This document shows positions 56,888-64,000 of a stretch of 64,000 nucleotides of DNA, piece by piece; the stretch's first letter is position 1, and every line of letters starts with the position of its first letter. The translations under genes were made by a program, and so were the position numbers. This stretch comes from Glebionis coronaria (Eukaryota; Streptophyta; Magnoliopsida; Asterales; Asteraceae): the NCBI GenBank assembly GCA_025667525.1, contig CM046878.1, positions 398,432,433-398,496,432 on the forward strand, read 5' to 3'. The notes beneath the pieces were generated by a model, which ran no database searches, had not been told where the DNA came from, and saw only the letters and a list, made by a program, of their open reading frames with translations.

Positions 56888-59845
56888 GCTTGAAATAAGC
56901 CAAATAAGCTGACTGGTCAATTAAGCCTAACAGTGGCTACTGCTGGTGCCTTTAGTGGGAAGATTTCTTCTCACTGACTGTGTATTTTACATAGAAATAC
57001 ACAAGAGCCTGTTTGGGCTGTTTAGAGCTTTGTTTGCTGTTCTTTTTGGGCACACAAGGCACCTCCACAACCAGTTGGGTTGTGGGGAGTCAAACAAACA
57101 AAGAAACACAAAAACAAAACAAAAATCAAAGCACACAATCCACAAGATCAAAGGAAATGCAGAAAAGGACACTAGTTGCTGATGTAAAAGTCACTAGTGT
57201 GGATTATGAGCTATCTAATCTTGCACCAAAACACTCTAACACCTAACCAATGAAAACACGACCCTGGACTAGTATTAATTTTATCTCCTAACAAAATTTC
57301 AACAGGAAAAACTCAAAATGAAAGCCTATAGCAACCTACTTTGATGATATATGCAAACAAAGGGTATGTGCTGGTTTACTTTGCAATTTGATCAAATTCA
57401 ATCTACCACATCTTACAAATTAGTTGGCCAAACCACAAACCACATACCCACAACCCTAAACTAACTAGATACCTAACTATGGTCTAAGATTAATGCCACA
57501 AAACTCAGAAATTTGTCCTAAACAACCCACTGTGCAGACAGTGGGCTATCTGCTGGTGCACAGTGCACACTAGTGAGATTCTAAAGCTTTTATTAGCAAC
57601 CAAAATCCACCAAACTTGATACTACTAACACACACCCTAACACTAACCTATATCTATCTGATTTACCCATATTCAAGTTTTAAAAACACACAAAACAACC
57701 TATAGCGGCCTATTGTTATGTTTCTATGATATGTTATGCAGAAAATGAAAAGAACAAGCAATTATGACTTATACTTAAAATATTTTAACCATTACTCTAA
57801 ACCACCTAACATTAACCAAAAGAAATTATTTGGGCCTAATAGACTGGTTTGTGTTGTCATCCACCACCCTAAATCCAATAGATCCAAACACCCCCTTAAA
57901 ACCAGAAAATGAGATTTTTCAAAACTTTATGATCCAAATCCTTACCAAGCTACTTAAAATCATACACAACATGCATAAAACATATAAAGACCATCAATTA
58001 AACATAGATCCTAGCACACTACCAATCAACAACAACTTTTATAGAGTTTCACAAAAACTAAAAGAGATTGGGGGTTACCACGTTCAAGCTTGTAAAGCTT
58101 AAACACACACCAAAACACAATCCAATAGCTACTGTGGCTGGAGAAGAAGGATTGTTTGCAAGTGAGAGGGGATTTCTTTTTGAGGTTCAACCATATAACC
58201 AAGAACCAAGGTGAAACAAAGGAAAGAGAGTAGGGGAGACTACAACAGTCAAACCCCTATATGTCTTCTATACTACTTGTGAATAACCATACAATCAAGA
58301 AAACAAGCTCAAAAACTTTGAACTAAGCTAGGTGTCAAGTGGTTGTGCACAAGAATTTTTGAGCATTTAGTTTAATGAGAAGAGAACAAACAAAGAAAAT
58401 TAGGAAAACTTTGAGACCTCACCAAACTGAAACCATCTTTTGAAACCAAGATTCAAACAGCTTATACAAGCTTATGAAACTTATAGGGTGTCAACCAAAT
58501 AAGCTACAAAAGCTCCTATAATCTGTGCCTAAAGACAAGGTGTTGAACAAGTTTCCTTGAATCTAGACCTTGAATTTGATAAACAATAAAGTAGATTTGC
58601 ATGAAAATAAACATCATTACACTAAAACAGATAATTAAAGAATGGAACTTAGCATTTTCACAAGGTTTAAACAAATATTTTATTAATATCAAAAAAAGTT
58701 ACAAAGAGTTTGGAATCAAGCTATAAGGTGCATCACACCTTATACTTATACTACATTCAGAAGATTCTAGATAAGAGAAAATAATAAACCCTAAAGCTAA
58801 TAAAAATCCAAATTTGGCCTTGTACATTGGAAATTAGAAAAATAAGTATTGTGCCCATGTGAATGATTCTGGATGCTAGCTGTATTTTGACTGATCTTGG
58901 CCCTTGAATGCTTTCTTGGAGAAGTGAGTAACAATATTAGAGTCGTTGATGGGTTGTCAATCCTTGTTTTCTTGTCGAAAGTGGGTCAGAGGAATGTCAG
59001 GGAGGCCATGTGAGTGAGACTGACAGGATTTTGGGAGTTGGGAAAGGGTTTTGGGGTTTTGAATTAGGTATCTGGATATTTGTTTAAGCTAATTTTATGA
59101 TTTGAGGTTTTGGGTATTTGGGGAGGATGAAGGATGAATAGTGGTTGTTTTAATCCAAAAAGGGGAATTTTAATGTGTTAATCGCGATTTAAATTGGTTT
59201 GAAAAATGTAGTAATTAGTTAAAACGCGTTGGTGGGTTAAGGGTAATGGTTTTGGGTTGGGTAAAGGATAGTTGTTGGGCTCAGAATGGGTTATTGGTTG
59301 GGTTGTGATAGGTATAAACCGGGTTACGGTTTGGTTTTAGGCAAATACACCCCCCGACCTTCCCAGAATTTGGCATATCAAGTTATCAGCCATTTTATCC
59401 CATTTCCATTGTATCAAACTTTGGGCAAACGATAAAGTGCCCCCTCAAACTTTAATATACTTGATTCATGGACCATTAGTGAAATAATAGCATTGTTCAA
59501 GGGCCATACGAGTTCTATCTTGAAACTTTAGGGACATTTCTTATATTTTTGAGATTTACAAGGGTCTAAAGTGACAAGTCTTCAAAAGATGAGGGACCAA
59601 TCTTGACAAATCTTCAAATTTCAAGGACTTCTTTGGAAATTCATTTCTCGGGCCCAGTTCTTTGTGCGGCTTCGTTTCCCGTGTTCGTTTTTGCTTGTTT
59701 CTTTTGATATTTTGTTGATTTCACGATATTCGTACCTAAAATACACAATGAACAAACACAAGAATATTTCATGGTATTTTATGACATTTTTGTACATTTA
59801 AACCCGATTTGGACGATGAGACTATGTATAATTGCAGTCTCATCA
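56888..59845 (-). repeat. A2 5' LTR, main piece (after D)
   Basis: About 3 kb of non-coding DNA starting with the D duplication GCTTG. Its last 896 bp (58950-59845) match the truncated A2 3' LTR at 21000-21805, including the exact terminus TCTCATCA. The preceding part shows weaker collinear similarity to 59846-60480, so the LTR does not start at 58950. Together with 40595-41255 this gives an LTR of about 3.6 kb. Short ORFs (56946-57246, 57830-58102) have no recognisable product. A tRNA-like or promoter element is not evident. Confidence 0.6.
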
Positions 59846-61386
59846 ATAATCTACAAGATCTAGTAACTCTTTAGAACCTGCACACAACAAGGACAAAGAA
59901 ACTACAAGTAGCACAACCTAAAGGACAAGCTTGATTGTTACTCAAGCTTGTTAAAAGCTTATGCTATAGTGAAAACATAAGCAAAATCCAAAAGAAATTG
60001 ATTTTCTAAAAACTTGGGGAAGAACTGATTTGATAGAAATAAGAGGACAAATAAATTAACAAGAGACTAGAAGTTATGCTTATAATTATGTTTTCAAGTC
60101 AAGTATAAACAAGAAGCTTATAGTCACGTGGTTCTCAAAATAAATTAACAAAATTCTTTGAAAAGGTCTTTTGATGAACTGAAAATCAAATTTGCATAAA
60201 AATTAAAAGAAACATGTATTTAAAATGAACAAGTAAATTAAATGGGACTCAATCAGTGCATTGTTCAAACATGTTACTAAATTACATTAAAAATTTTGAG
60301 ATACAAAGATCAGAACAAAGAAAAGTGAACTGCTAGTGCTAGCTATATATATATACAATTGGAGAAGATACTAGAACACTTAAACCCTAATGTTATGAAT
60401 CCCCAAAAAGCCCTTGGATAATTCTTTGAAGATTCTTAGTTGCCAATTTTGAAATCCATTATCCTTGGTCAAATCTGTAACATGTGATGTGGCAGAGTAT
60501 TCCAACTGGCATAAATTATCTGAGCCCTCTATCTTGATTTGGAGAATACGTATTTGCCTAGGTTCATTGATTATCTTCCAACCTTTGTCTTTTTCTTTGA
60601 AATGTGTAGCAGGAGAAGTCCCATGGGGGGAACATGGGTATGAGATGTCACAATATAATCACATGGGTTGGTTGGGGGTCATGTGTAATAGTGTATCTGG
60701 AAAGTAGGGTGGGAAAGCCCTTTGATTTGATGGGGATTGAACCTGGTAATCTGGATTAGGGTTTAGGTGAACAGTGGAATGTTTAATCCACTTAGGGCTA
60801 AAAGAATGTGTTTAGCGCCAAAGGTTAATATTAATTAATTTGTTCAAACTTTAAAAAAATGCAAAAATGACCCTTGTGATATTCCAAATGATTTTTGCTT
60901 GATTCCCTTTGCAAATAAGTTTCAACTATTGCAAAACACCCCCTCATAATTTATTGATACATTGTTTGACTTGGTAAACTTGATAATTTGGCTGGATGGC
61001 AGAAATGGACCCTCAAGCATATCTTTGAACAAATGACTCCCAAGTCCCTCTGAATTAGTTAACATTCATCTACCTTTGTTAACACTCATTTGGTTTTCTG
61101 AAATGGCAAAATCAGTCCCATACTTTATAAATCCAATACAAAGACTTGTTTTGCCATTTTTGCATTCTTTAAGGACTAAGCTTAAACAGTCTTCATAATT
61201 TAGGGACCCCTTGGGACTTTTCGATATTTGAGGGGTATAAAGTGTAAATCTTCCAAAGTTTAGGGACCATTCATGTAAATCTTCAAGGGTAAAATGGTAA
61301 ATTCACATCCGATTTTGGTTATTGTAAACGACTTCGTTTCCCGTGTTCGTTTTTGCTTGATTTTATGATTTCCAAGTAATTCTTAT
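59846..61386 (-). repeat. Diverged relative of the A2 LTR, truncated by F
   Basis: Non-coding. Parallels 58250-59720 in order: an AAGCTTAT-rich part, an AAACCCTAA block, then CACCCCCTCA and CTTCGTTTCCCGTG TTCG blocks (61330 here, 59670 in A2). It is clearly more diverged than the A2 LTR pair. F is inserted at 61387. The short ORF at 60465-60707 is not supported. Confidence 0.5.
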
Positions 61387-61718
61387 TGTAGAAACTAGAA
61401 GGAGGGGTTGAATAGTTTCTCATCAATTTATCTCCTAGTTAAAATTCCTTTCAATTAGGTGAGTGCACAAAACTATCTTCTACTTGAAAGCTAGTTGCAT
61501 AATGATTAGGTTCAATTCTAATGCATTAACAATGTGTAGTAACTATAATGATAATGAATGTAAGTAATGAGTAAGGAAAGAAACAACCTAGTAGGAAGAC
61601 ACCAAGATTTATGGTGGTTCGGCAACGAGGCTCTATCCTCGTTCCTACTCTACTCCACGAATACACCTTACTCGATATTTTAACTATATCCACAAGCTCC
61701 CTTCTTGGCGGAGAAAAC

Positions 61719-61941
61719 CTTACAACGTCGCTTACATTATTTTCCGACACTAAGCTAAATGTAGAGACCTAATCTTAGCTAGGACCAATCTACACAACGT
61801 CGACCACTTTACCATTTTACGACACAAGGCTAGATGTCGAATTCTAATCTAAAGCTAGAACCAATCTTCACAATGTTGCCTACTTCACCATTTTCTGGCA
61901 CAAGGCTAGATGTCGAGTTCTAATCCAAAGATAGAACCAAT
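61719..61941. repeat. 71-76-bp tandem repeat in F LTR, three copies
   Basis: Units begin at 61719, 61790 and 61866 with CTTACAACG / CTACACAACG / CTTCACAATG and share ACACAAGGCTAGATGTCGA and AGCTAGAACCAAT blocks. A fourth start is seen at 61942. Confidence 0.82.
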
Positions 61942-62092
61942 CTTCACGACTCTTTACTTTAAAGCTAAGTGAGAACTTCACATAACACAACTTCATATCA
62001 CTTTATATTTTAGTGAGAACTCACAAGACACAACCACATCACTTTATAGTTTAGTGAGAACTAACAAAACTAATTACAACTCAACTAAACAT

Positions 62093-62240
62093 ATCCAAGT
62101 ACACAAATGTAGCTTGGATCTACACAACACAAATCCAAGCACACACATGTGCAATGGATTTACACAACTCTAATCCAAGTATTCACATATAGCTTGGATG
62201 AACACAACTAGTCCAAGTATTCACAAATACATTGGATCTA
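62093..62240. repeat. ATCCAAG...CTTGGAT hairpin series in F LTR
   Basis: Four units spaced 38-41 bp apart (62093, 62132, 62173, 62211). Each has an ATCCAAG arm and a CTTGGAT or ATTGGAT arm around a 12-13-base loop of ACACAAATGTAG type, joined by TACACAAC spacers. Confidence 0.82.
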
Positions 62241-62995
62241 CACAAGACACAAATAAACAAATGATGAACACGACTAGATCTTTAGGAGAAGGTGATCTTC
62301 ATCAATGCTTCATCTTTAATCACATCACAAGTGTGTGAGTGATCTTCTCTTTGGACAAGGTAAAGTAGGAGATCAAGAGGATAATCATGAGTAAACATAC
62401 TTAACACATTAAGTGATCATTTACAAATGACTAGGATTAGATAGGAGAAAGAAGACTGAAAGAGATGTCCAAAAAGGGTTAATGAGAATGCAGATTTGAT
62501 CCACTATTTATAGAAGACAAATGCCAACGGCTATCTGGGGGTGGTTCCTTATCCACCCAGGTGGTTCCTTATCGATAGGGAACCGCGTAGGCACTTAAGG
62601 AACCGCGGGTACTAGACTCTGCTCCTTTTTGTCTTTTGTGAATTTGAAATATCTGAGGCTGTTTAAACCTTCAAAGGATATTCTTATGGCATTTGGAATA
62701 TGCCATATTCAAATTTACATTTTCATTTTAATAAAACATTTTCTTAAAAATAAAGTTTATTAAAAATCTTTTGTTACATTTGACAAAAGTGAGTTTTAAG
62801 GCTAATCACTTTTATGATGACTAAGCATGATTAAGATATGTTAGTGTAATGATTATTACCTTGATGATAGTGTTTGTTAGATAATTCGTTTTATGATTGT
62901 GTTTGACAATAAATGTCTTTGTAATTTGTCATGATCAAAACTAACAAAGATTAATTAATACTAACAATATTTTTAGGCATGGCTTTGCATTAACA

Positions 62996-63010
62996 ATCTC
63001 CCCCTTTTTT
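62996..63010 (-). other. F polypurine tract
   Basis: Minus strand AAAAAAGGGGGAGAT abuts the LTR start. Confidence 0.75.
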
Positions 63011-64000
63011 ATTACGAGAAACTATAAACTCATTTACGTAAAATACAAGTTTATTCGAATTATTAATGAGTTTATTACTATCATTTCTCCCCTTTTGTCA
63101 AAGCAAAAAGGTTAGCATAAGTCTTTGAAGAAGAAAAGAACCGAACTTTTGCTAGTAGCTCCCTTTTGATGCTTACTCACCCTTGCTTAGGGCACCAAGA
63201 AAATGAACTAAGGTGACATGCTACACAGAGGTTAGAAGAAAGAAAAGAAACACCAATGTATGTATGTGCACTACCTACTAACTAACTTGAGAGGGAGAAG
63301 GAAAAGAAATCTCAAATTAGAAGCAAGCATTTGCTAAGTATGTCCAAAGAGTGTGTATTGACAATATCATAGTTGAATTGGTGGAATAAAGGGAGAAAAG
63401 AAACATCCAAACCAATCAAAGATGATTTAAGGTGTCAAGGGGTTAAAATTTAGAATTTATGGAATCACTCACAATTAATTTTAAGTTTTAACCATGATCA
63501 ATTCTTTAACAAATGTGTGAAATAGAATTAGTGGGAAAGATAACACACATAACATTCATATTACACAAATATGAAATAACATACAAGAGAAATATTCATA
63601 CACACAATATGAATATTTAAAGCAAAAAATATGGAAAATAAACCACAAAGCATAAACTAATCTAATAGTGATAATATTCCAAGATTGCTTAAGTTTTATT
63701 TACTCAAACAACTAAAGTACAAAATGTGCCTTAGTTGTAAAAAAAAGACGACGAAGCATCATTCGAAGTTTTATTCACGGGAACGAAAACTTTGAGAGGG
63801 GGTCGAGTGATGAGGAATTCAAGGAAATTTAGCTTGTCATAGATATGAGCAAGTTCAATTTGTTGAAAACGACAACAAACACACCAGGAACCATGATGAA
63901 AAACAAAGTCGTTACATGGGGGAGGTCCATCAAAATTAGAGGTTGGTGGAGAGGGAGATAAAGGATAAGAGATGTTTTCACAATGCCTAGTGAGGTTAGG
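63011..64000 (-). other. F internal region, partial, non-coding as far as seen
   Basis: 990 bp, AT-rich, with purine-rich runs such as AGAAGAAAAGAAC. I see no protein motif here. Confidence 0.6.

Larger units (their letters stand above)
21000..59845 (-). mobile_element. A2: Gypsy (Tat/Athila-type) gag-protease element with very long LTRs
   Basis: Minus-strand element of about 11 kb of its own DNA, expanded by Copia2 and by D (with E). From its 5' end on the minus strand: a 5' LTR (59845-56888, continued 41255-40595), an Asp-tRNA primer site (40591-40574), a leader, gag (39674-38249), protease (38121-37723), an acidic ORF (37610-36453), a long non-coding tail (36452-34577, continued 22324-21806), a purine tract, and a truncated 3' LTR (21805-21000). 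I find no reverse transcriptase, RNase H or integrase motif between protease and tail, so the element is non-autonomous. That the two distant LTR pieces form one LTR is an inference from their edges and the D target duplication. Confidence 0.65.
61387..62995 (-). repeat. F 3' LTR (1,609 bp)
   Basis: Bounded by TGTAGAAACTAG and GCATTAACA on the plus strand. No second copy lies in the window, so the left edge rests on the TG/CA ends and on the change from the A2-like LTR. It contains a 76-bp tandem repeat, a hairpin series, a minus-strand TATAAATAG box (62503-62514) and GGTTCCTTA/AAGGAACC inverted repeats at 62536-62605. Confidence 0.7.
61387..64000 (-). mobile_element. F: Copia-type LTR element, 3' LTR and part of internal region
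   Basis: The LTR on the left (61387-62995) is followed by a purine tract read on the minus strand, then about 1 kb of AT-rich internal sequence with no ORF longer than 60 codons. The element continues beyond the window, so coding capacity cannot be judged. Ends TGTAGAAACTAGAAGG and TTTGCATTAACA and the AGGGGGAGAT tract fit Copia elements. Confidence 0.7.

Noticed and set aside
57830..58102. 90-codon ORF
   Set aside because: Non-coding LTR context, no motif, no homologue in the related LTR at 59846-61386.
58950..59845. Interpretation as an independent solo LTR
   Set aside because: No target duplication is found (GTTGA on the left, ATAAT on the right), and weaker similarity to 59846-61386 extends beyond its left edge. 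It fits better as part of a longer LTR.

Overview
The window looks like plant nuclear DNA made almost entirely of LTR retrotransposons nested in one another. I found no host gene, tRNA, rRNA or CRISPR array. The Copia and Tat/Athila-type Gypsy proteins resemble families I know to be heavily amplified in daisy-family (Asteraceae) genomes, so an Asteraceae host is my inference; the species cannot be fixed from the sequence.

Layout. (1) 1-3528 is the 3' part of a minus-strand Gypsy element (A1), interrupted by a 1.9 kb non-coding LTR element (T0, 505-2389). (2) 3529-20998 is a minus-strand, non-coding Copia-type element (C). It was split by a plus-strand SIRE-like Copia element (Copia1, 6365-20705) carrying gag, pol and an extra env-position ORF. 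Copia1 was in turn hit by a 2 kb solo LTR (S, 11670-13656) between integrase and reverse transcriptase. (3) From 21000 a second minus-strand Gypsy element (A2) begins with a truncated 3' LTR. It contains Copia2 (22325-34571, plus strand), then A2's acidic ORF, protease and gag (36.4-39.7 kb) and an Asp-tRNA-type primer site at 40574. Its 5' LTR, about 3.6 kb long, is split by element D and ends at 59845. (4) D (41256-56887, minus) is a non-coding element present as a partial tandem of three LTRs. Its third LTR holds a second SIRE-like element, E (44732-56814, minus), with gag, pol and a 1,026-codon env-position frame. (5) 59846-61386 is a diverged relative of the A2 LTR. From 61387 a minus-strand Copia-type element (F) runs off the window.

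The insertion order can be read from target-site duplications: ATCAG for Copia1, GTGGG for S, GGATT for Copia2, GCTTG for D and TGAAG for E. Almost all coding regions are broken by stops or frameshifts; the gag ORFs of Copia1 and E are the longest intact ones. T0, C and D encode nothing and would have to be mobilised by proteins of other elements. The most unusual features are arrays of hairpin-forming tandem units inside LTRs and ORF linkers, a second zinc-knuckle cluster before the protease in the SIRE-like elements, and the env-position ORFs with what look like their own 5' signals.
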